The position numbers and the translations under genes are program-made. From Pomacea canaliculata (lineage: Eukaryota > Mollusca > Gastropoda > Architaenioglossa > Ampullariidae), in the NCBI RefSeq assembly GCF_003073045.1, contig NC_037591.1, positions 43,441,091-43,505,090 on the forward strand: a stretch of DNA of 64,000 bases, written 5' to 3'. Positions 38,601-50,300 of this stretch are shown piece after piece. The first letter of the stretch is position 1. The number at the start of each line of letters is the position of its first letter. The notes beneath the pieces are model-generated. The model ran no database searches and had not been told where the DNA came from. It saw only the letters and a program-made list of their open reading frames with translations.

Positions 38601-40764
38601 ATATCTAAATACAGTTAAAACAAATGAGTATTTTTTTAACTGCTGTACTCTGGCAATGTTTAGCAAATTTGCTTACATGTACACGTAGGAAAAGATTAAA
38701 TGGGTATCCTTTTAATCTAAAACACTTTAAATCTAAAAAATATAGGAAAGCTATGCTTATTCTTCCATAAACACATTCTCTACAGTTTAATAACCTACTC
38801 GAGTGGTCCAAGTTACAAACATATTCTGCTAAGTGGAGAAAATATAACATATTCTGTGAATTTCAGCATCTAAAACACAGCCATTTATTATCCTATTTCA
38901 AAGCTGGCAATATGCAGCTATACTCAGCAAGCCCTGCAAAACCTTGCTCCCATGCACAAATAACATGCTGCCTCAGAGCTTGTTCCAATCTAAGCTAAGC
39001 ATGTAAACAATGCTCAGTGGTCAGAGCAGTATATCAGATTCCTTGGAAGATGTTAATTTTCCAGCTGCTCCAGGAAATGGCACCATGTTATTGCCTCTCC
39101 TTCATTTTCTGCACCCACTACCCATCTGCTCTTGCTTTCAGTACAAATTGTCCGCACTATGTTTTAATTTCTTTGCAGGCTCCTGCCCTGACTGTTTCTC
39201 TGAACTCTTCCCCTATAGCTCAGCCAGACAACTAAACTATTTGTTTGATGATCATATTCTAATTATTCCTTACACCAAAACAGTAACAAACGGTCACAGG
39301 ATTTTTAGTTGCTGTGCAGCGAAACAATGGAACTCTCTCCATTTTCATATCTGCCATAATACTTTGTTCCTCTATACTTGTTGATTATTTGTAGTCAGAA
39401 CCGTTATTCTTCTGTCCCTCATGTGCTGTCCTTGTCTCATTACAAGCATGCTATTTCCTATACAAATCTTTCATTTATTAATATTATTAGAATATACACA
39501 ACCTATTTATAAAAATGGAGTTGAAATGAAAACCTCACTAAATTTTTCTGCCATATTTTATGGCAGTCATTTGTCTTTGCCTTGTTACTACGCACAAAAA
39601 GAAAAAAAAAATTACAAGGTCTAAGTACAGATTTTTTTTATTTATTTACTAGAAAAAACTGGAGCACAATACAAAAAGAAACACCATTATTGAGTGGTAA
39701 TATGAATGAGAAGATGATGATTACAAGAGGATTACAACCTACCTGAATGCTCGGTTGGCCACCTTCCTGATACATGAGAAAAATAATATCTTTTAAATGG
39801 GTCAGTTCAACCCAGCGCCTTTCTAGTACAACCATGGCCTGCTGAAGAGCATTTTTGCGCACAGGGGTTTCCTGGTGGCTCAAATGAAGTTGCAACACTT
39901 GGATAAGTAGTGAAATAGGCAACTTCTTCATCAACCAAATAACCTAAACAAAGATAAGATGTCAATTACATTCTAGTTTTGACAAAACATTCATGCAAAA
40001 TTGTAAGATATTTATATATGAATTGGATGTAGATTCAAACAATTTGAATGAATATATAGATGAATAATGCAAAGAAACATTACACAATTTTTTTTAATAT
40101 GCTATTATGAAATTTAACCAAAATTATCTACTTGGTTAACTATCTTTTTTTTAATTTCTTGTAATTTACATTCACTTAACATTTCAATGCTAGACTAAGA
40201 CTGAAATAGTAGATATTTTGTTACCTGTGTGATCAGAGTCTTGATAAGAAATATATCCCGAGAAGTTATTTCATAAAGCACATTCAGGCATGAAATTAGC
40301 AGTTTGGGAGGGATCTTTGAAATGTTGTTGTCGAAAATTTCAACCACTCTTGACATACATGGATCTTCAAGTATCATCACTGGGTCAAAGTTGATATCTT
40401 CTTTATGCAGGATGTTCAGTCTTTGTAGAACAAGCGATGCTTGGAATGGAGTCCCTACTGTGGGCGCAATCTGCATCAAATCTTTAAGTGACGCTGATTT
40501 TATAATTTTTTCTTTTTCGCTTTGTTCTTGCATAGTGACATTCCGATTTGATTCTTCTGGAAGCTCATGTGCTGGATCACACCCTAAGTGTATGTCTGAA
40601 AATGACCTCCAGTTATAACGAATGCAGCTGGAGTCACAGTTTTCCCCAGAAATATTAAAAGAACTGCTTGATGGTGACTGTAATGCTGATACTGTCGTTC
40701 TTAACGAAAGTGCTGTCCGAATGCACTTGATATGCTTTAGCGATGGAAGAAGGATTCTCTTCAT
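32634..40764 (-). CDS. TBRG4: FAST-kinase-domain protein, closest to TBRG4/FASTKD4, 8 exons
   Basis: FASTK-family proteins act on mitochondrial RNA; FASTKD4 stabilises a subset of mitochondrial mRNAs. Exons on the minus strand: 40764-40225, 39943-39743, 38448-37764, 37168-37047, 34982-34865, 33982-33904, 33317-33203 and 32744-32634, about 656 residues. All junctions keep phase. The basic, Ser-rich N-terminus fits mitochondrial import. Family landmarks include ERRWVEL (exon 2), ELYRIL and LIRAVSYHL (exon 3), LDVVWSLAVL (about residue 450), and a C-terminal RAP domain in exons 7-8 (LDFPDLTLPDLEM, then EARHLSYQGFTVVHV). The matches ERRW, RAVSYHL and a TFQ/GPLLP-like exon 4 fit TBRG4 better than other family members, but a FASTKD3/1 relation cannot be excluded. 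Exon 3 uses the acceptor at 38449, because the nearer one, before 38438, would meet a stop. It is divergent from PDSS1. Confidence 0.85.
35131..35150. repeat. CA dinucleotide microsatellite
   Basis: Ten uninterrupted CA units in a TBRG4 intron. Shorter GT/CA runs occur at about 864-880, 6588-6602, 11716-11728 and 23694-23706. Confidence 0.9.
36290..36335 (-). repeat. Short LINE-tail remnant
   Basis: Read on the minus strand it contains TTTGCTCCACTGGGGGTGAA followed by TAGGAACAAGAAG, matching the 48-base insert at 26731-26778 nearly base for base. It lies in TBRG4 intron 4. Confidence 0.5.
36465..36716 (-). other. Unassigned open frame in TBRG4 intron 4
   Basis: A minus-strand frame of about 80 codons includes the non-repetitive stretch ASGSDPQFTLIKPGQSVAVY then YDNTFHIETV. 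The VAVYYDN...IETV pattern recalls a short beta-rich tail that I associate, without certainty, with transposon-derived invertebrate proteins. It is not part of the TBRG4 alignment: exon 4 joins exon 5 in phase without it. It may be a decayed element or an alternative exon. Confidence 0.25.
39040..39390 (+). mobile_element. LINE fragment, CR1/L2-like C-terminal region, in a TBRG4 intron
   Basis: The plus-strand translation contains FQYKLSALCFNFFAGS, FSELFPYSSARQLN, DDHILIIPYTKTVTNGHRIF and AKQWNSL, in the order expected at the C-terminus of CR1/L2-type LINE proteins. It lies antisense to TBRG4 between exons 2 and 3. Only one or two frame changes are evident, so it is younger than, or better preserved than, the related fragment at 18000-18412. 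Confidence 0.8.
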
Positions 40765-41398
40765 GATAACTGATGTATTGTCATTCAGCTTGTAGTTTCA
40801 GTAATACTGTCAAAAGTTAAATGCAAGCCAGCCAATAATGCGCACACTCACAAACACAATATTTATATGTATATCATATAGCATATTAAATGTGTGAATA
40901 ATCGGTCAATTTAAAGTTACTATTAGAATCAAGGCAATCAAAAGTCAAAAGACCTTGACAAACCTCTATAGCACTTAATGATATTTATGGGGGTAATTTT
41001 TTTTTATAAAAACGTGTTGTTAAATAAACAATACACTACAGATTTTCAAAAGACATCTGTCTACGTGAAATTCACCATGCTTAGTCCTGACCGGTAAAAG
41101 TATCAAGTCTCCTTGGAAATTGTTACACCAATACACGAGCCACCATAAGGATAACTCTTTAATGTTACATAAAAGCTCCTGAGAGTTATCCTAACATCCG
41201 CCTCGTGGACCTTCGTTTTCGGAGTTTTTCGCCTCATATTGCTTATTTATTTCAAAATGCCTCCAAAATACACTGTTTCATATATAGAACTTAACGTTTA
41301 AATAACTGACATTCAAACGTGCATCAATATTTTATATTTAACCACGCTGATAACCTTTCTACTTTTGTGACCTTGAAAGCATACTTCCGGTGACAGGA
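40765..41398. promoter_or_regulatory. Shared head-to-head promoter region of TBRG4 and PDSS1
   Basis: The two start codons are 634 bases apart on opposite strands, and both genes serve mitochondria. The interval includes a perfect 11-base inverted repeat, AGGATAACTCT at 41148-41158 and AGAGTTATCCT at 41182-41192, which extends to 13 bases with one mismatch. It could be a hairpin or a paired binding site. I see no strong CpG island or NRF-1 motif. Confidence 0.55.
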
Positions 41399-44300
41399 AT
41401 GTCTGCTGTTCGAAGCAGACTGCTTAGCCTGTTTTATTCATGCAGCTACCATTCAGGAAAACAACATGGTTCGACACTTTTAACGACACATAAAATGCGT
41501 ACAGCTATCAGCGGCACATTATCAACATCCAGTTTTTTCGCATGGTTCGTTCGACGAGCGGTACGTAACGAATCCTCGTGCGATGTGTTCGACCTTTGTA
41601 AGCAGGAGTGTTGCTCTTAACACTAAAGTGTATCAAACATATAGTGAACAACAGTCAGTTGCATTCCGGAAACACAGTAATACAACTGAGGAATTTGGAT
41701 AAAATGCAGACAATTGTGTGTGGCTGCATGTTTGCGTTTTATACCACAGACTTTTGAACTGAGTGAGCGCGTACAAATGCTACAATGAGGGTCACAGCAA
41801 TCTCTGTCGTTTAGAAGTCAGCTCATACAGTCCTCTTTAATTCTGGCAGGTCTCTCTCTCTCTCACACACACACACAGAATAAACCAATGTTTCACATCT
41901 CATATAATATAGCTAACAACAGGCTTCTGCAATAATCCATACTCTGAAAATAGCTGGAGAAAATAGTTGCAGCATTATCCAAGTCAGACTAATCGAAATA
42001 AAATGGACCACAACATGTTTACATATTTCATGGCTTATAAACTATGAAATCTTATGTGAATCTATGTGTGAGAGACAGCAAAGAGAAGGCCTGCCAGAAT
42101 CAGTGAAGATTTTTACATCTCCCATTAGCATGATGAGAGCTTGTGCATCATCAGCTCTTTTGCTTCATTTATTCTCATTGTCAGCCTGGTCTTTGTTTTT
42201 TGCATACCAGTGTGCATAGCTTTTTTGCTACTGTCCTTAAAATGACTGTTATCATGAAAATTACTTCTACTTCTGCCATGCAGGACTGGAGGTTGTGGAT
42301 CATCAGGAGCTTGTCAAGTAGAATTACACAGCAGGTTATTTTCATTAGTGATCTCATGCATGGCTTTTCTCCTCTTCTCATTCATTTGGTTGCAGGCCAG
42401 CCTTCATGGTAAATGATGTCCTCCTCCAAGTCTCTTTCACTCTCATATGGCCATGTCACATCTCTGTTTGACTTCCACAAGGTTCTTTTTTTCATGGAAA
42501 CTGATGTTGATGTCAAGTTGCTATGTTTTTGACCTAAGTTTGGCAGCTGAAAGCAAAAGCGGGACACATGCTAATCATGGTGTTATCACCTACAAAGAAC
42601 ACAGAAAAAAAGCAAAAAGTGGTGGGGGGAGGGTGTGTGTGTGGTGGTGGTGTGTTTCCTCTGACAAGGAAACGCCAAAAGGCAGTAAACTAGGAGACAA
42701 ATTTGAAATTATTAATCAGACAGCAATAACCCAAAACCATAGGCATAGATGCAAATCAATCAGATTTTTAAATGCAAGCGGGACATTGATAGACTTCTTA
42801 GATGAAAGGAGATATTTTATGCGCATAAGGTCAAAGGTGGGACTGTCCTTGTCCTGCCTAAATTGAGATATCTGGTCACGTTACCTTCAGTCTTTTATCT
42901 GAGAAGAAGATAGGAAAACTCCATTAAAACTTACTTTCTTCTCCTTTAGATATGTCACCATTGTCATCACCATCATCCAGCTTCACCAAAGCAGATTAGA
43001 TTACTGCTAGCACAAACCACTGAGAAGGAAAGACTGCATCATTGCTACTCATCGCATATGCCTTCCTCCAGTTCAAAAGCTGAAAGTGACCCATACAAGC
43101 TTGTGCATGATGAAATGGCTGTCCTTTGCAGTAACATACGAAATGTAAGTTTCTGTCTTCATGTTAGATTATTTTGTAAGTTTATTATTTAGATCATGCA
43201 TGTTGTTTCCTTACTGACTCCGATTATCTGCTGATTATCCTGAAAAACCATGGTGCATTTCTTGTGCGACTGATTTATTGATGATGGTGATTTGGACAGG
43301 TTGAGTATAAATAAATCTCCAGTTATGTGATTTTTGTCAAAATACCTAGTATTCAATATTGCAGCAAAGATATGAACCAGGATGTTCCAGAAAGTATCGG
43401 TTTTGGTCAAGTTTGAGATAACAGCAGATTTTGATACTTTCACATAAAATAATATGGTTCAGATACATTTTGTTGACAAAGAATGTTTACATGCCAAATA
43501 AATTAATTTTCACATCTACCCTCTCACATTAGAAAAACTCCATTTTCTCCGATGGCATTTTTTGGCCATGCTGTGTTCACAAAGAAAAAAATATCAGGAT
43601 AGATTAAAACTACAGTAACGAAATTTTGTAGTCATTCTCACATATAAATAATCTACAGTTACACACATTGACCTGATGATATAAGCATTATTTAGGCTGT
43701 ATTTGGCTTTTAAAAAATAATTTTCCTGTTGTCTGACTTAATTTTAGGGAGTCCCCACTTTGACCACACATATGTCCAAGACTTTCAAAGATATCAAAAT
43801 AAGCATTTAGAAATTTAGATAATAGTTTGTACTTTACAAAGACACTAAAATCAATGATCTATGATTTTTGAAACTGAAAGTTATTTTTAAAAAATAATAC
43901 ATTAAAACAAATTCTTTGATAACAGTCAAAATTCTCATTGTAACCAATTAAAAACATATTTTTAGATAGTAATTCTGTTTGATTATTCTGTCACAAAATG
44001 TTATTAAAAAAACTTTCAAACTTAAACAAATGTAATAAAGTATACTTTCACCTTAAATATCTGTGCTGCCTGCTGCCTTCTCTGTGGTTACATTCATTTG
44101 GATGTAGTTTTGCATGCTTGTATTAAATATAGTTCATTAAAAACACACTTATTTCAGGAACTTGGAACAAATCAGGGCGACTTGGGCACAATAACTCATT
44201 ATTACTTTGATGGCACTGGAAAGGCTTTTCGTCCCCTCGTTGTTCTTTTGATGGCAAAAGCATGCAATATTCACCAGAGGGCAGAAGATTTGTGAGTAGT

Positions 44301-47300
44301 CTTTCTGAAGAATTTCATCTTCTCCATTATCTTTTAGTTAAACAAAGTCCTGAATGAAGTTTCACATTAAACATTAATAACAGTGAAATATTTATGACAT
44401 ATTTATCGTCACTAGACAGCTGTAATTTGCATCTTATTTTTGAAAGAGAAAGTGTGATTCATGTTCTTTTCAAGAAATGTGAACTCCTGTCATCAGAGCA
44501 GGAGTTAAGCAAAATTATGAATTCGGAGTATATCACAGTGTTTCCATAAATACATTTTCAGCATTCAAAAATCAAAATTCAAAATTAGAATTATATAATT
44601 TTCTAATTTTAGTGGTAATATTTTTCTTCCTTAAAGACCAACCTGAATGGTTTGCGTTTTTTTCAGATATCAGTAAATATAGGTGATATAAAACTAACCT
44701 GTAAATTTCAGCCTCCAAAACTCAGCCATTAATTATCCACTACAATTTGCACCTGAGATCAACGAGCGCTGATAACAGAGGAGCAGTCAACACCAATCAG
44801 AGAGAGAGAATGAGTGACAGTTTGGATTATTTGGATGCTGGAAGTCTGCATTTCTCGTGGTTCTGAAAAATGAGAAATTCAGACTTTCAATGTCCAAATA
44901 GTCCAAACTGTCGCTCATTCTCTCTTTCTGTTTGGTATTGACTGGTGGCAACTTTGTGAATGGTGCACTAGGTGACATAGTATACTGTTAGTGGCACTCC
45001 ATGATCACAGGTGCGAATCATAGCGGAAAATTAATGAATGGGTTTTGGAGGCTGAAATTTACAGGTTAGTTTTATATCGCCAGCGTCAGGTTGGTCTTTA
45101 ACTCTTACGTTCACCAAAAGCATCAAACTTAGGAGATGGATGAGGAGGAGAGTAGGTGAGAGAAATGAACCAAATGTAAAATCAAAATTCAAATTTCACC
45201 AGCACTGTTGTGAATACTAGTTGTTACAGTAAACATTGCTGTATTTCAGCAGCACTGCATTTTACACATTTTCATATACAAATGTTTCGTTAATACAACC
45301 AGTCCTTCCTTCTGCTGTGGATTTTCTGCAACAGCTATGGATTTAAACACCTGACTATGGAACTACTTGTGTTTTAAAAAATAAATCCTGTAAATTTTCT
45401 GTTACTAAAACTACGATTGTTAGAATTTCAATGAGGAGGCACTAAACTAGCAGGAATGGAGATGAGCAATTACTGAAATACACATGTAAAAAATTATAAT
45501 AGTGCAGTTTTCAATTTATTTGCCTGGGGCTTTATCACTTACTTCTAGTATCTATCACTATCCTAAAATCATGAAGGGGTATTTCAGGGCTGGGTTTATA
45601 AATGCTTTGACATTCTGCTGGCTTAAAATAAAACCATTGTGCTGCAGATTTCTTTTTTTATATTCTTTCCTCAGTTTACAATGCAGTTAAGTAGTACAGA
45701 GCAGCATATATTTCTATTTATCCATTTCCAATCAATAAGTCCAAATACAAATATTCCAACACCAAGTAAAACAGAACTCTGCAGGCATAATAAAAGGCTT
45801 GTCAGGGGACACTTTGTACCAAGTGCTACATGCCAAATTTTTATTTGAAAGCACTGTTGTATGCCAAACAAATCAATATTTCATTAATTTGCTTGACATT
45901 ATTATATTAATACCTTTGATTTTCAGAAATGCCTAATTCCATTTTCACTTTCTGTGTTTTATATATTTGTTCACTTTTTTGATTTTTTCTTGAGCATTCT
46001 TCTGCGCGACATCGACATCATCATCATCATCATCTCCCTTTAATATTAAAGATTTTCCATCAGTGTATTGAAAATAGTTTTTCACACTGTCAGATGCGGG
46101 TGTACAACATATACACTACATCTCTCATGCATGCTATTTCATTCTACAAAAGACAAAACATATGTATGTGGGTTTCTCATTTTTTGATGCTTTGGTCACT
46201 CAAAACGTGACTGATTTAGTCTCCACTTTTTCTTTCTTTTCTTGTTTTCCCCCTTTGTGCACAATCAGAAAAAATACTCTTATAATTATAATTTCACAAA
46301 ACACACAGTGATATGGAGGAGTACTCTATCTGCACTGACATATAAACACTGCAGGTAATTCCCTAGTAAATCACTTCACACAACACATCGCAAGTAGTTT
46401 AGTTTATTCCTTGTTACTCCTCGAGAAGCATAGGGCTGCAACAACAGCTCACCAGCGGGACCGGTTTTGGGCAGCACCCCTCAGTTGGGCCCATGTGGTT
46501 CTAGTGTCCTTTGCCTCGCTCTCTACTGTTCTTTTCTAAGTCTGCTTTGGTTTCCCAACTCTCCTTCCCCTGAGGGTTTCAGTGCCTGCCTGGCAATGGT
46601 GTCAGCTGGTTTGTACAGGGTGTGTCCTATCCAGCCCCATTTACGCTTTTTGTTGTCTTGGCTAGTGGTTTTCTGGTTGGTTCTTTTCCACAGGCTGCTG
46701 TTGGTCACAGCATCTTATTCCCAGAATAACATCACAGGTAACCTTATTTGAATTCATCAGGATGATCTTTGTGTGGACTGAATTAATGTATCTCATCACC
46801 TTTTCGATACAGGGATTCTTAGGGCAAACTTCCTCTGGAAAGCACTCATCTTCCCCACTTCATGCTCATACACACGCAGCATTCCCACACAAACTAGAGG
46901 GGTACACCGTACAGTCTTTTTGCATCTTGGCTGTGAAGAGTATAATCAATTCCCAAGTGATTCCTGAAAACTCATTCTTCTATATTAAACCTTTACCAAA
47001 TTGCTTTGCAACTCACTCCTCCAGTTAACATTGCCTCTTTCACACACTTGTTACAGAGTTTAGCTAATGCACATTAATATTCCCTTTAAATTCAAAATAC
47101 ACAAAATAAAACTTTATCTGCTATAAACCAAAATTTAGAATGTCTGCAAATCATGTAAAAGATTACCTTGACTGAGCTAGAAATCACTAAATCTCTCAGC
47201 TATTGATTCCTGGTCTCTCCTCTAAACACTAGTCTCCAGCCTCACAACTACTGATTCCTGGGCTCTTCACTAAGCGCTAGCCTCTAGCCTTGATGGTTGT

Positions 47301-50300
47301 CTCATCAGGAGTGCAAGACTTTCGCTCACCTCTTTAGCTATTCCTGACACACTGAGCTGAAACTCGTTTGCTGAATGGTGACCTGAGCATCATCTATACA
47401 CTAAGCAAAAAATGCTTGTGAAGTATTGCTGTTCTGCAAGATGAAGCATCAAGTTGTCTGGTGTGTTACAGTTTGGCAGAATCTCAGAAGAAGATTGCTA
47501 TGATTACAGAGATGCTTCACACAGCAACCCTGATACATGATGATGTCATTGATGCATCTGACACCAGACGAGGCAAGGAAAGCATCAATTATGTCTGGGG
47601 TCAAAGAAAGGTGATGACACTTACTGTAGCTAGCCAAATCAGTCAGGCAGTCATAGAATTGGACTAATGAGCCCTGGGATGACATGAACAGCTTGCACTT
47701 TTAATGTTATTGTTATCATTAGAAACCAATCAGATGGGAAGAGCCTTCCCAGGTTACTGTTTTGGGTTTATTCGAGCCCGCAGTCACATTATTGACATTT
47801 TTTTTAAAACCTGTTGCTTTCATGTTGTTTGTTCTGGGGAATTATAAAATTTGTTTTTTCTTGACATGACCATACCAGATAATAGGCTATATTTGATCTT
47901 AAACCATTGAAAGTTGACATTTTGATGGTGGGGTGTCTGGTAGTATAATGGTTAAAACAATTTTGATCACTGCAGGGAGAAACTCAGGATTCAGATCTTG
48001 TATCGGGACACAGAACACTCTCTGTATGTGGCACCTGTACGAAGACCTAGGTGCTGTAGGAGGGGGGAGGGAGGGGTGTTCTCTGGTTACTCCAGTTTTT
48101 GGTGCGAAATCACCTCAAGGTGGAAGCATCAACCAACCTTAATAGTGAGCTAGCACATGCCTGGCATTTTGGGTGCTTCATTGGTCAGGTTAGCAACAGC
48201 CCTTAGACAATTATAAAATGAAAGCAAAGCCAATACCACAGTTTTTTTTTCCATTAGTTACATTGGCATTTTCCATGTTCTTCGCTGTCTGCTCCTAAGC
48301 TCCAATGCACCAGTCTGCCTCTGCATGTGTGTGCGTGTCTTTTGTTCAGCTTTTATTTTTCCTGTTCAGCCTTTTTTGCTTTTCTTGAGCTTTGCTCCTT
48401 ACTGCTGACTGTGCAGACATCCTCAGCAGGGCGACATGCAGTCTCTTACTGGTCCAGCATTAATTTGATGCTGGCTGGTCATTAATTGGTTTGTCTGCTT
48501 CTACTGTGTGACAGGATCACAATTTTATGCCTTGCCTGCTTGCACTATTACAGAACGACCCTAAGATGCTCAGCTTTGTTGTCATCTTTCGAGTTTGCAG
48601 GTGCCATTTCTGATGTCTGCAGGTAGGTTATAGCAGAGATGTCTGCTAGTGACAATGCCTTCCCCTTCCCGGCACTTTCAGCAGCAGGAGACATTCCTTT
48701 CGCATGAACCTGCTGCTTTGCCAGAGAACAGAGCTTCTCAAGTCTGTGCTTTTTTCCAGTGTCGGTGTCACCCATGCAAGAGTCATCATAGTGAGATGTC
48801 TTAGTCAATGCTCCTCCCTCTTCCTGACCACTTTACTTCAACAGTCCAGGCTTGGGTCTATAGGGTTGACATGAAGGCTATTGAAATTAGTCTTGCCTTC
48901 TGTCATTATATAGCTGACATTTTTTCTGCATTGCTGGCATTCTGACTGAACCTTTGGGACGTTCTGTTATAAGACTTTGTGTACACTACTCCTGACACTT
49001 TTGGGTCCAATCTCAGTGGCACTGCATGGTTGATACACAGGTGAGTTGTTTGCTTCCCTCCTAATTTCTATTCTGCTATGGTCATGTCATATGGTAAGAT
49101 GAAAGAAGAAATGAAATTTTTACTGTAAATTTTCATTTTTCAAGACTTACTAAATGACATCACGATTAGACCCTCCCATCCTCTTCTGTTTGATTTGGTT
49201 GAGTGTATTGAAAGAAAAATGCTGTAATGGCATTTCTAGTTGTTGAGGGCTGCTGCTCATCATGCCTGACATTTATATGCTATCATGGAGCTTCAATAAT
49301 TAAAGAGTTAATGTAGCCTATTATCTCACGTGGTTGTGTCATCTAGTAAGCTTTGAAGAAGGAAAATTCGCAATAAAAGTATTTTATGGCATAATACTAG
49401 AATGCTAAGAAAATTAGTTTACAGTGTAACGCTAGAATGTCAAGAAATGTTATTTCCTTCCTCTTTGTCTGTTGTTTTTTTGAAGGCTATCCTTGCTGGC
49501 GACTATATTCTCTCTATTGTATCCAGTGTTTTAGCTCGCATTGGCAACACAGAAGTTGTCTCAATTATGTCGCAAGTAGTGGAGGACTTGGTCAGAGGTA
49601 AATACACAATATATAAATATATTGGTGGTGAGAGGTTTATCAGCTTTACTGGATGGTACCATTGTTTTTTTTCCATTGCCTGTTAATAATAAACTTGTGA
49701 GCAAGACTTTACAAAATTTGCACTTTTTAAAGTTCAAAGAAACTATTGGGCAACTTTGTAGCTTCCTGCTGTTCTTTATTCTTGAAGCACACAACAGTTG
49801 ACTGGCACATTAGTCAGACGCCAACTCTGGGGTTGATAACCACTTACAACTTTTTCTTGCTAATAAAGAAGAATAAATGCAGTATGGAGCAGTCTTGTCA
49901 TATCTGCTTTGAAAAACTTAAAATAAGGTTTTGTGAGCTGGATGAAGTGATGTCTACATTGGATTTCTAAGTGGGCATGCCTGAACAAGAACAGGAGAAA
50001 AGCATGGCAAACAGCAGTAGCAACGCATTATGGCATAGCTCACTACGACAAATACAAATAACTGCTAAAAGCAGTGATAGACTGATTTAATAAAAAGTAG
50101 AATAAAAAATAACATGAACAAAGACATTCAGAAAGGAGTTTGACTTTGAATGGCCTGAAAGTAGCTTGACTGAAGCATCATTTGAACGGCCTGAAGGCAC
50201 TAAATTCATACTTTATACTTCAAATTCTCTTGCTAGTACATGTTCAGGTATGGACAAAAAAGCAGGAAACCTTTGTATATTTTGTAATTCTGCATGTATG

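Noticed and set aside
42950-43080. LINE fragment (IIQLHQSRLDYC in one frame) at PDSS1 exon 2
   Set aside because: The resemblance is short, while the other frame joins exons 1 and 3 in phase and matches PDSS1 (SDPYKLV), so it is coding sequence of that gene.
47611-47667. Read-through of PDSS1 exon 4 (VMTLTVASQISQAV)
   Set aside because: The next family block, AILAGDYIL, resumes precisely at 49486 after GT/AG sites, so this is intron 4.
47930-48000. Functional tRNA gene
   Set aside because: A and B boxes are present, but acceptor and anticodon stems do not pair properly; it is a SINE head.
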